Source: Bacteroidota bacterium
GTDB lineage: Bacteria; Bacteroidota; Ignavibacteria; Ignavibacteriales; Melioribacteraceae
NCBI GenBank assembly: GCA_021812745.1
Contig: JAKAMS010000020.1
Span: forward strand, 1 to 15,203
Direction of reading: 5' to 3'
Length of the DNA: 15,203 bases
The position numbers and the translations under genes were made by a program. The notes under the pieces are model-generated. The model saw only the letters and a list, made by a program, of their open reading frames with translations. It was not told the DNA's origin and searched no databases. The number at the start of each line of letters is the position of its first letter. Position 1 is the first letter of the stretch. This document shows, in pieces, positions 1-6,156 of this stretch.

Positions 1-1
1 T

Positions 2-355
2 GCTCAATTTCCGGTTTCCGCTGAAAATCTTGGCAAATTGATTATGATGATTAATGAAAATATTATAAGCGGAAAAATTGCTAAAGAAATTTTTCCCGAA
101 ATGCTTAAAGCCAATCAAGATCCGAATCAGATTGTGAAAGAGAAAAATCTTATTCAGATTACCGATACTTCGGAAATTGAAAATGTGATTGATAAAATCC
201 TTTCTACAAATCAAAAACAAGTAGAAGAATTTCTTGGCGGCAAAGATAAAGTTCTTGGATTTTTTGTGGGGCAGATTATGAAAGAGACCAAAGGAAAAGC
301 AAATCCCGCTATTGTGAATGAGTTGCTGAACAAAAAATTAAACGCGCAGAGATAA
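2..355 (+). CDS. gatB: Asp/Glu-tRNA amidotransferase subunit B, C-terminal part (5' end outside window)
   Basis: The reading frame is open from base 2, so the gene enters the window from the left and only about 117 C-terminal residues are seen. They match the GatB tail (YqeY-like domain): an AENLGKLI segment, then SGKIAKEIFPEM, a long helix with VDKILSTNQKQVEEF, then GGKDKVLGFFVGQIMKETKGKANP and a closing VNELLNKKL. In the family this helical domain contacts the tRNA. The GatCAB complex converts Glu-tRNA(Gln) and Asp-tRNA(Asn) to the amidated forms in the cytoplasm; the catalytic cradle domain lies off-window. The last 18 bases overlap the 3' end of the convergent reductase gene, and no terminator is visible between them. 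The family call is secure; whether the organism uses it for Gln, Asn or both cannot be judged here. Confidence 0.93.
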   Translation, partial: AQFPVSAENLGKLIMMINENIISGKIAKEIFPEMLKANQDPNQIVKEKNLIQITDTSEIENVIDKILSTNQKQVEEFLGGKDKVLGFFVGQIMKETKGKANPAIVNELLNKKLNAQR

Positions 356-1222
356 TATTTCCCGAATTGTTTCTCTAATATTTTTGGGAGTAATTCCATA
401 CGATTTCAGTTTCTCGGTATTCAAAGAAACATCTGCAACCTTGTAAACAAGTCCGCTTTCTTCCATTGTTTTTTTAACAAGCAATTTTTTATCAAAGCCC
501 GCTTCTTCGCAAAGAATCTCGCCTAATTCATATCTGGATAATCTTTCTGTACCGGCAAGATTTATTATTTCTCCGTTAATATTTTTTTCGATTATACTTC
601 CGATTATCCTTGCAGAATCGTGTAATGCAAGCGGTGTGCGATATTGGTCAACAAATAGATTAACCGGTTTTTTGTTGACAAGATTTTCAAACATCAAATG
701 GAAATTATTTTTCGAATGGTTTAATCCAAATCCCATAAGAAGAGCTGCGCGTAAGATGAGGTAATTATCAAAAGTCTCTTTGATTTTAACCTCACCCATC
801 AATTTAGTTTCGGCGTATAAAGAAATAGGAATTAATTTTGCATCTTCTCTTAGATATGAACCTCTATAACCGGCGTAGACCAAATCGGTTGATAAATAGA
901 TAAGTTTTGAATTGTATTGCGAACATAATTCGGCAAGTTTAATTGTAGCATTTACATTTATGTCATAAACTTCATCTGCAGAAAATTGATCGGCTTTTTC
1001 CGGATTTGAAACTGCGGCTGTATGAATTACTGCTTCCGGCTTGAAGAAAGAAAATATTTTTTCGAGCTGTTGATAATCTGTAATAGACAACCGAACGTTA
1101 TTATAACTTGCGCAATTGCCAATGTTTGATAGGTATTGCGTCAATATTTCGTGTTTCTTGCTGAGTTCTATATTAAGGTATTGACCCAGCAAACCGCTTC
1201 CACCGGTAATAAATATTTTCAT
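338..1222 (-). CDS. Extended SDR family NAD(P)-dependent sugar-nucleotide reductase (RmlD-like)
   Basis: The 294-residue protein opens with a Rossmann dinucleotide-binding strand and glycine motif, TGGSGLLG at residues 6-13. A typical HTAA segment follows near 67-70. STDLVYAG at 111-118 is the strand carrying the catalytic Ser/Thr region, and YAETK at 136-140 is the YxxxK active-site pair. This order and length fit the RmlD_sub_bind family (dTDP-4-dehydrorhamnose reductase and relatives). No other rhamnose or O-antigen genes are nearby, so the substrate is uncertain; a general NAD-dependent epimerase/reductase is equally possible. The start is ATG with no strong Shine-Dalgarno sequence. It is transcribed away from nfo and ends inside the gatB tail. 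The protein looks complete. Confidence 0.85.
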   Translation of the reverse strand: MKIFITGGSGLLGQYLNIELSKKHEILTQYLSNIGNCASYNNVRLSITDYQQLEKIFSFFKPEAVIHTAAVSNPEKADQFSADEVYDINVNATIKLAELCSQYNSKLIYLSTDLVYAGYRGSYLREDAKLIPISLYAETKLMGEVKIKETFDNYLILRAALLMGFGLNHSKNNFHLMFENLVNKKPVNLFVDQYRTPLALHDSARIIGSIIEKNINGEIINLAGTERLSRYELGEILCEEAGFDKKLLVKKTMEESGLVYKVADVSLNTEKLKSYGITPKNIRETIREILSLRV

Positions 1223-1262
1223 TTCTGTCCGTCATTCCATAAATTCTTCATAGCAATAATAT

Positions 1263-1270
1263 TATCTTTG
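1263..1270 (+). promoter_or_regulatory. Candidate promoter -7 element for nfo
   Basis: TATCTTTG matches the Bacteroidota -7 consensus TAnnTTTG exactly. No good -33 TTTG is seen at the usual distance. Transcription would begin near 1277 and give an 80-base leader that contains the hexamer repeat. The same word occurs on the minus strand at 13770-13777 before another gene, which gives mild support. Confidence 0.35.
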
Positions 1271-1279
1271 AGACAAAAA

Positions 1280-1287
1280 CAAAATTA
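1280..1287 (-). promoter_or_regulatory. Candidate promoter -7 element for the reductase gene
   Basis: On the minus strand this reads TAATTTTG, an exact fit to the Bacteroidota-type -7 word TAnnTTTG. A CTTG (plus-strand CAAG at 1309-1312) lies 21 bases upstream, in the place of the -33 TTTG element. Transcription would start near 1273, giving a leader of about 50 bases before the ATG at 1222. Short AT-rich words occur by chance, so this is tentative. Confidence 0.35.
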
Positions 1288-1288
1288 A

Positions 1289-1332
1289 TTCTTGATCAGA
1301 AAAAAGAGCAAGAGCATGATTACGATCAAGAA
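1289..1332. repeat. 9-bp inverted repeat upstream of nfo
   Basis: TTCTTGATC at 1289-1297 is perfectly complementary to GATCAAGAA at 1324-1332, with 26 bases between. It sits in the divergent reductase/nfo intergenic region, downstream of the nfo promoter candidate. It could be an operator or a leader hairpin. The right arm also belongs to the hexamer repeat, so the match may partly be a by-product of that repeat. Confidence 0.45.
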
Positions 1333-1341
1333 AATGAATAA
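1294..1341. repeat. Degenerate hexanucleotide repeat, consensus GAnCAA
   Basis: Eight consecutive in-phase hexamers lie directly before the nfo start region; seven begin with GA and one is all A. Examples are GAGCAA at 1306, GAGCAT at 1312 and GATCAA at 1324. There is no in-frame start codon that would make it a convincing gene. The period and phase are directly visible; any role is unknown. Confidence 0.5.
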
Positions 1342-1344
1342 ATG

Positions 1345-1350
1345 AAAGGA
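1345..1350 (+). promoter_or_regulatory. Ribosome binding site that decides the nfo start
   Basis: AAAGGA lies 6 bases before the ATG at 1357. The earlier in-frame ATG at 1342 has no such site and would place this Shine-Dalgarno inside the coding sequence. Confidence 0.7.
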
Positions 1351-1356
1351 TTAGAA

Positions 1357-2211
1357 ATGAAACACTTAATGGGCGCTCATACTTTTGTCTCCGGAGGTCC
1401 GGCATCTGCAGTTGATGCAGCAGAAAAACTCGGTTTTACCGCGATTCAGATTTTCACAAAAAACAATAATCAATACTTTGCACGCGATCTGAATGAAAAA
1501 GAAATTTCAGATTACAAAGAAAAATTAAGCCGGTCAAATATAAAAATTGTCGTCGCTCATGATTCATATTTGATTAATCTCTGCGCGAAAGATCCCGAAA
1601 GTCTGATGAAATCAAGAACTTCTTATATTAAGGAATTGGAACGCTGCGAGCAGCTTGGAATTCCCCAGTTGAATTTTCATCCCGGTGCTCATACCGGACA
1701 GGGCGAAGAAGACGGAATAAAAATTATTGCCGAATCTCTTAATTATGCCCACGAAAAAACAAAAGGCTACAAAACCAAAAGCATGCTTGAAGCTACAGCC
1801 GGACAAGGAACAACACTCGGTTATAAATTTGGACAGCTTAGAGAAATAATTGATCTGGTTGACGAGAAAGAAAGAATGACGGTGTGTATTGATACTTGCC
1901 ACATTTTTGCTGCCGGCTATAATATTAAAGATCCGAAAGAATATAAAAAGGTTATCAAAAATTTTGATGAGATTATTGGTCTAGACCTTTTAAAATGTAT
2001 CCACATGAATGACAGCAAGAAAGATTTGGGTAGTAAAGTTGACCGGCATGAACATATTGGAAAAGGATTTATTGGATTGGAAGGTTTTACAAATATTATG
2101 AACGACAAGAAACTTGAGAAGGTGCCTAAGATTTTAGAAACTCCAAAAGGAAAAGATCAGAAAGAGGATTTGGAAAATATTGAAGTGCTGCTGAGCTTGG
2201 TGAAGAAATAA
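1357..2211 (+). CDS. nfo: Deoxyribonuclease IV (endonuclease IV, AP endonuclease)
   Basis: This 284-residue TIM-barrel enzyme cuts DNA 5' of abasic sites and removes 3' blocking groups in base excision repair. All nine residues of the three-zinc site are visible: H68 (AHDSYLINL), H108 (NFHPGAH), E145 (LEATAGQG), D179 and H182 (CIDTCHIFAAGY), H216 (CIHMNDSK), D229 and H231 (DRHEHIGKG), E261 (LETPKG). Their numbering is nearly identical to E. coli Nfo. I chose the ATG at 1357 over the in-frame ATG at 1342 because AAAGGA sits 6 bases before it and MKHLMGAH then aligns with the usual family N-terminus. The gene stands alone on the plus strand, convergent with the DUF1460 gene. A family-4 uracil glycosylase, whose abasic product is Nfo's substrate, is encoded about 2.4 kb away. 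Confidence 0.96.
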   Translation: MKHLMGAHTFVSGGPASAVDAAEKLGFTAIQIFTKNNNQYFARDLNEKEISDYKEKLSRSNIKIVVAHDSYLINLCAKDPESLMKSRTSYIKELERCEQLGIPQLNFHPGAHTGQGEEDGIKIIAESLNYAHEKTKGYKTKSMLEATAGQGTTLGYKFGQLREIIDLVDEKERMTVCIDTCHIFAAGYNIKDPKEYKKVIKNFDEIIGLDLLKCIHMNDSKKDLGSKVDRHEHIGKGFIGLEGFTNIMNDKKLEKVPKILETPKGKDQKEDLENIEVLLSLVKK

Positions 2212-2241
2212 TTGATAATTGCAAATTGATAATTGCAAATT
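2211..2241. repeat. 14-bp tandem direct repeat after nfo
   Basis: ATTGATAATTGCAA at 2211-2224 is repeated exactly at 2225-2238, followed by three bases of a third copy. It begins at the last base of the nfo stop codon and fills most of the 46-base gap between nfo and the convergent DUF1460 gene. Slippage during replication is the simplest origin. It is not a convincing terminator. Confidence 0.75.
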
Positions 2242-2257
2242 ACCATGACTATTGATT

Positions 2258-3106
2258 TTAGATAGGTTTTAAAACCATTATCCCCGTTTGTTTTTTGTTC
2301 CCTTTGATGTAATCGGCAAGCGGTTTTTCCGTTATCTGAACTTTGTAGCCGACATTCGGCGCGTGCATCAGATGAATTTTTCCATCATCCATCCGAATTG
2401 CTATTCCGGTATGGGCAATATCAAGTCCTTCAACGTTAGTGGTTATTCCAATAATGTCCCCGCTTTGAATCTTGTCTTCAACTTTTGAAATCTCTTCTTG
2501 AGGAATGTAAAAATATTTCCGTAAAGAAATTTCTTTTTCAATCTTCGCTATCTCATCAACATATTTGGGATTATTTTTTAATTGATGATACGCGTCAACA
2601 TGCGTGCTCATAAAATTAATTTTCTTATAGTACGGTTTGCCACCGATCTCTTCTGTAATATCTTTTCCAATTCCTCGTTTGTTCATATCAAAAATCCAAT
2701 CGGAGAAATAGTGAAGTCGTGATGGATATTTCTCTAGTTTTCCGCCTCTGTAACGAATGTTTGTAAGTTCATTCTTATAATCGTCAAAACTTGTCTTTCC
2801 TTCTTTAATACACCGGGCAAAGACCAGAGACGATTCAAGAAATGTATAGCAATCTAATCCGGTTAGATGAACAACAAGTTTTTCTTCATCACCTTTTTCA
2901 AGTGAACCAGCGGAATAATCAGTTCCTATAAAACTTTTCCCGATTTCAACAATTATTTGATTTATTGGAAGTGAGGAGAGATTTTTATCAACTGCTAATC
3001 TAAACTTTGAATTGCAGAGATCAACATCTTTCTGCGTATAAATTGTTTGCGCGATATTATTGGACGAGAGCCACAGGACAAAAAGAAATAAAAATAATTT
3101 TTTCAT
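2258..3106 (-). CDS. DUF1460 secreted protein, NlpC/P60-like amidase or peptidase
   Basis: The 282-residue protein has an N-terminal signal peptide (MKK, a hydrophobic run at residues 4-14, likely cleavage around residue 20), so it should be exported to the periplasm or envelope. The mature part matches DUF1460: GLDCYTFLES with candidate catalytic Cys86, a central YPSRLHYFSDWI block near 127-138, and IAHTGIAIR with candidate catalytic His232, followed by IHLMHAP. The family has the NlpC/P60 papain-like fold; members are described as N-acetylmuramoyl-L-alanine amidase-like, so a cell-wall muropeptide substrate is likely but inferred. Its ATG overlaps the dnaB stop by four bases (ATGA), so it is translated from the dnaB transcript and depends on that operon. 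The pairing with a helicase looks like neighbourhood rather than shared function. Confidence 0.87.
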   Translation of the reverse strand: MKKLFLFLFVLWLSSNNIAQTIYTQKDVDLCNSKFRLAVDKNLSSLPINQIIVEIGKSFIGTDYSAGSLEKGDEEKLVVHLTGLDCYTFLESSLVFARCIKEGKTSFDDYKNELTNIRYRGGKLEKYPSRLHYFSDWIFDMNKRGIGKDITEEIGGKPYYKKINFMSTHVDAYHQLKNNPKYVDEIAKIEKEISLRKYFYIPQEEISKVEDKIQSGDIIGITTNVEGLDIAHTGIAIRMDDGKIHLMHAPNVGYKVQITEKPLADYIKGNKKQTGIMVLKPI

Positions 3107-4578
3107 ATTGGAAAATCCTCGGCTCCCGAAGTAATAGCCGCCTGTTCTGCACCGGCGGGTAATTGCTGTCTAAAGCGTTCTAAATTTTCGAACCGGGCAT
3201 AATCTTTTATGAAACGCAATTTAACATCTCCGATAGGACCGTTTCTTTGTTTTCCGATTATTATTTCTGCGACACCTTCGGTAGTTTCACCGTTCATATC
3301 GCCGCTCGAAAATTGTGTAATACCATAGACCTCCGGTCTATATAAAAATATTACAACATCTGCATCTTGCTCAATTGAACCGGACTCGCGTAAATCCGAA
3401 AGCATTGGTCTCTTATCTGTCCGGGATTCAACTTGGCGGTTTAACTGTGAAAGAGCTATTACGGGAACATTCAATTCTTTTGCAAGAGCTTTTAATGAAC
3501 GGGAAATTGTAGAAATTTCACGTTCACGGCTTTCCATATTGTATGATGCACTTAGAAGCTGCAAATAATCTATAATTATTAAACCGATATTTTTTTCATT
3601 CTTTAGCCGTCTTGCTTTTGCGCGAAGTTCTAGAATTGAGATTGCAGGCGTATCATCTATATAAATGGGTGCTTTGCTCAATTTATGAACGGTACGGCTT
3701 ATCTTTGCGCCTTCTTCCGGTTTAAATTTTCCGGTACGAACGTTATGTGCATTGATTCGCGCTTCAGCGGAGATTAATCTAGTTGCAAGCTGTATCGTAG
3801 CCATTTCCAAGCTAAAGACGGCTATTGGAACACCGTGTTCAATTGCCGCATTACGCGCTGCAGACATTGCAAAAGCAGTTTTACCCATTGAAGGTCGAGC
3901 CGCAATAATAATTAAATCCGATTTTTGGAAACCGCCAAGAAGATCATCCAACTCAAAAAATCCGGAAGGAACAGCAAACGTACCAATACTTTTGGAATGG
4001 ATCGCTTCAATCAATTCGAGAGCTTCTTTAACGGCTTTATCCATTGATTTGAACGACTCTTTAATTCCCTTTTCGGATATCTGAAATATTTTTGCTTCGG
4101 CTGCATCAAGAAGATCAAAAACATCTTCGCTTCCTTCGTATGCAGCAGATGCAATTTCAAAAGATGAATGAATGAGTTGTCGAAGAATCCATTTTTCTAA
4201 AACAACACGAGCGTGGTAATCAATATTTGCCGCAGAAGAAATATCTTGAGTAAGTTTACTGAGGTAAGCGGCACCTCCGGCTTCTTCTCCTTTGCCGGAT
4301 TTTTTCAACTCTTCATAAACTGAAACAGTATCAATCGGTTCATTAGATTCATAAAGTGAAGACATTGATTCAAAAATAATTCTGTTCCGTTTATCGAAGA
4401 ACGATTCCGGTTTTAATATCTCAATTGCCTTTGGAACGGCATCGTTGTCAATCAACATTGCGCCAAGCACAGCCATTTCTACTTCCGGCACTGAAGGAGG
4501 AATCTTTGAAGCTGCTTTCAATTTTTCAATGTCGCCGTCTCTTTTCCCGCTCTGACGGGTTACAGGTTTTTTTGCCAT
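3103..4578 (-). CDS. dnaB: Replicative DNA helicase DnaB
   Basis: The 491-residue protein has the two-domain DnaB layout. The N-terminal helical domain (about 28-150) begins PPSVPEVEMAVLGAML and is followed by a linker. The RecA-like motor domain carries Walker A ARPSMGKTA at 227-235 (K233), the catalytic Glu in FSLEM (E258), Walker B LIIIDYLQLL at 333-342, and SQLNRQVESRTDKRP leading to DLRESGSIEQDAD, then the FLYRPEVY strand near 411-418. It forms the hexamer that unwinds DNA at the replication fork. There is no intein in the P-loop, a common insertion site in this gene. The ATG lies 12 bases after the glycosylase stop, with ACGGAAA as a weak Shine-Dalgarno; downstream it overlaps the DUF1460 start by 4 bp. 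An N-terminal basic tail of about 25 residues and a C-terminal tail rich in Ala/Gly extend beyond the core. Confidence 0.97.
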   Translation of the reverse strand: MAKKPVTRQSGKRDGDIEKLKAASKIPPSVPEVEMAVLGAMLIDNDAVPKAIEILKPESFFDKRNRIIFESMSSLYESNEPIDTVSVYEELKKSGKGEEAGGAAYLSKLTQDISSAANIDYHARVVLEKWILRQLIHSSFEIASAAYEGSEDVFDLLDAAEAKIFQISEKGIKESFKSMDKAVKEALELIEAIHSKSIGTFAVPSGFFELDDLLGGFQKSDLIIIAARPSMGKTAFAMSAARNAAIEHGVPIAVFSLEMATIQLATRLISAEARINAHNVRTGKFKPEEGAKISRTVHKLSKAPIYIDDTPAISILELRAKARRLKNEKNIGLIIIDYLQLLSASYNMESREREISTISRSLKALAKELNVPVIALSQLNRQVESRTDKRPMLSDLRESGSIEQDADVVIFLYRPEVYGITQFSSGDMNGETTEGVAEIIIGKQRNGPIGDVKLRFIKDYARFENLERFRQQLPAGAEQAAITSGAEDFPI

Positions 4579-4590
4579 TTCGGTTTTCCG

Positions 4591-5352
4591 TTAAGCCTGC
4601 CTGCCGGTTGACAGGTCATCGTAAAGTTTTCTGAATTTTTGAACATCTTCCCAACAGCCGCGTTTCCAATTTGGATTACGCAGAAGAGCTGCCGGATGAT
4701 ATGTTGCCATTACTTTTATTCCGTTGAAATCGTAAACGCTTTCTCGAAGCTGACCAAGTGATAATTTTTTATCTAGCAGTCCGTTTGCCGCAACTCTTCC
4801 CAGACACAAAATAACTTTTGGTTTAACAAGATCAATTTGTTTGTGAAGATAAGGAATACATGTTTCCATTTCACCGGGAAGCGGATCGCGGTTATTCGGC
4901 GGGCGGCATTTTAGAATATTTGCAATGTAAACATCTTCACGTTCAAACTTGATTGCTTTGAGAATATCGTTAAGCAGTTTGCCGGCACGCCCCACAAATG
5001 GTTCTCCTTGCAAATCCTCGTCGCGTCCCGGAGCTTCACCAATTAACATTGCGCCGGCATTAGGATTACCTACTCCAAAGACAAATTTAGTTCTTGTCTT
5101 TCCAAGCGCACATTTCTGGCAGTCACAAATCTGATTATTAAGATCAGTAAGTGATTCTGCTTTCTGAAAATTTTCAACAAATAAATTTTCGGTTAAGGAG
5201 ACTTCACTTTTATCTATTTCTTTGATAGCCGTACTTTTTTTGCTCAACGATTCCTCCACGGATTCACTCACGTTCTCAAGCAGAAAATCACCGAATATAT
5301 TCTGCTGATCTTTAATTGCTTCGATTAATAATTTTTTATCGTCTGAATTCAA
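4591..5352 (-). CDS. Family-4 uracil-DNA glycosylase (4Fe-4S, UdgA type)
   Basis: This enzyme removes uracil from DNA, the first step of base excision repair. Motif 1 GEAPGRDED is at 105-113, followed by [28 protein letters not shown] is near 142-156, and the C-terminal uracil-binding motif [10 protein letters not shown] has H219. Four cysteines fit the family iron-sulfur cluster: C78-x2-C81, C149 and C165 (C-x15-C). The core starts near residue 65; the first 65 residues are a Glu/Lys/Ser-rich extension that resembles a flexible tail. No ATG exists upstream of the core: an in-frame stop lies a few codons before the TTG at 5352, so TTG is the best start, without a clear Shine-Dalgarno sequence. 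The C-terminus runs into a GC-rich hairpin. The gene is first in the operon with dnaB and DUF1460. Family confidence is high; the exact start is uncertain. Confidence 0.92.
   Translation of the reverse strand: MNSDDKKLLIEAIKDQQNIFGDFLLENVSESVEESLSKKSTAIKEIDKSEVSLTENLFVENFQKAESLTDLNNQICDCQKCALGKTRTKFVFGVGNPNAGAMLIGEAPGRDEDLQGEPFVGRAGKLLNDILKAIKFEREDVYIANILKCRPPNNRDPLPGEMETCIPYLHKQIDLVKPKVILCLGRVAANGLLDKKLSLGQLRESVYDFNGIKVMATYHPAALLRNPNWKRGCWEDVQKFRKLYDDLSTGRQA
4595..4617 (-). repeat. GC-rich hairpin element over the glycosylase stop region
   Basis: In the minus-strand RNA, CCUGUC pairs with GGCAGG around an AACC loop (arms 4610-4615 and 4600-4605, one G-U pair). A further CAGG copy extends the right arm. 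The element is strikingly GC-rich for this window. It encodes the last residues of the glycosylase (STGRQA) and ends about 17 bases before the dnaB start. It may be a dispersed palindromic repeat or a short attenuator/coupling hairpin. Confidence 0.4.
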
Positions 5353-5409
5353 AATAATAATTCTGATGGGTTATAAAGAATTTTCTATGAATGAATTTAG
5401 TAAAAAAGG

Positions 5410-5455
5410 AGCTATTTAAGAAAGAGAGTTGAAAATTATTCTGTTAAAAATAGCT
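5410..5455 (-). terminator. Weak candidate terminator after kdpE
   Basis: AGCTATTT at 5410-5417 and AAATAGCT at 5448-5455 form an 8-bp inverted repeat just past the kdpE stop. On the minus strand it is followed by CC and six T. The loop is about 30 bases and the stem AT-rich, so this is a weak terminator at best. The rest of the 104-base gap up to the glycosylase start holds no gene. Confidence 0.3.
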
Positions 5456-5456
5456 A

Positions 5457-6146
5457 TTACTTGATATTAATCATCCTATAACCGATTCCTGATTCGGTTA
5501 TAATCATTTTGGGGTGAGCAGGATCATCTTCAATTTTTTTTCTTAACTGTCCTACAAATACTCGTAATGATTGGGATTGTTCAACATAACTTTGTCCCCA
5601 AACTTCCTTTAATATCAACTGATGGGTTAATACTTTTCCTAAATTCTTAGCTAATAGTATTAGTAACGAGTATTCAGTTGCTGTTAATTTAATCTCTTCA
5701 TCGTTCTTTTGAACGGTTCGAGAAACTAGATCAATTTTAATAGAGCCATTCATAAATATACTGCTCTCTTGAACCTGGCTTGCTCTTCGTAAACCGGCTC
5801 TTACCCGTGCCAGTAATTCTGCCGTATAAAAAGGTTTGGTTAGATAATCATCGGCTCCTAAATCGAGAGCTTTTACAATATCTTCTTCGGAATTTCTAAC
5901 AGATAAAATCATAACCGGCAGTGAACTCCACGTTCTGATTTCCTGAAGGACAGAAAATCCATCCTGGTCGGGTAATCCTAAATCCAATATGATAAGATTA
6001 GGGTGTGAAGTTGCCGCTTGTATAATTCCATCTTTACCGTTTTCGGATTCGATTACTTTATAACCGTCGGATTCAAGTGTGATTCTCAAAATTTTTCTTA
6101 TCTGAGATTCATCATCAATAATCAGTATTACCGGTTTTACGCCCAT
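5457..6146 (-). CDS. kdpE: KdpE, OmpR-type response regulator of the kdp operon
   Basis: This 229-residue regulator has a receiver domain at about 5-120 and a winged-helix DNA-binding domain at about 130-228. The acidic pocket D11-D12, phospho-acceptor D55 (LIILDLGLPD), S82 and K104 (DYLTKPF) are all present. The C-terminal half has the OmpR/PhoB pattern LTATEYSLLILLAKNLGKVL, the recognition helix region SQSLRVFVGQLRKKIEDD, and the wing ESGIGYRM. In the family, KdpD phosphorylates it and it activates kdpFABC under K+ limitation or osmotic stress. It begins 10 bases after the kdpD stop with no recognisable Shine-Dalgarno sequence, so it is probably translated by coupling. It is the last gene of the locus. 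Length and domains are intact. Confidence 0.96.
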   Translation of the reverse strand: MGVKPVILIIDDESQIRKILRITLESDGYKVIESENGKDGIIQAATSHPNLIILDLGLPDQDGFSVLQEIRTWSSLPVMILSVRNSEEDIVKALDLGADDYLTKPFYTAELLARVRAGLRRASQVQESSIFMNGSIKIDLVSRTVQKNDEEIKLTATEYSLLILLAKNLGKVLTHQLILKEVWGQSYVEQSQSLRVFVGQLRKKIEDDPAHPKMIITESGIGYRMINIK

Positions 6147-6156
6147 AACATTAAAT

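Noticed and set aside
2263..2274. 12-bp palindrome GGTTTTAAAACC
   Set aside because: It lies inside the last codons of the DUF1460 gene, is mostly A/T and has no T run in a useful place, so it is not a convincing terminator or operator.
3752..4084. 110-residue plus-strand ORF opposite dnaB
   Set aside because: It is antisense to the Walker A region of dnaB; composition follows from the dnaB codons and nothing supports translation.
5365..5418. Plus-strand 17-codon ORF in the gap between kdpE and the glycosylase gene
   Set aside because: No ribosome site, too short, and no resemblance to any known leader peptide.
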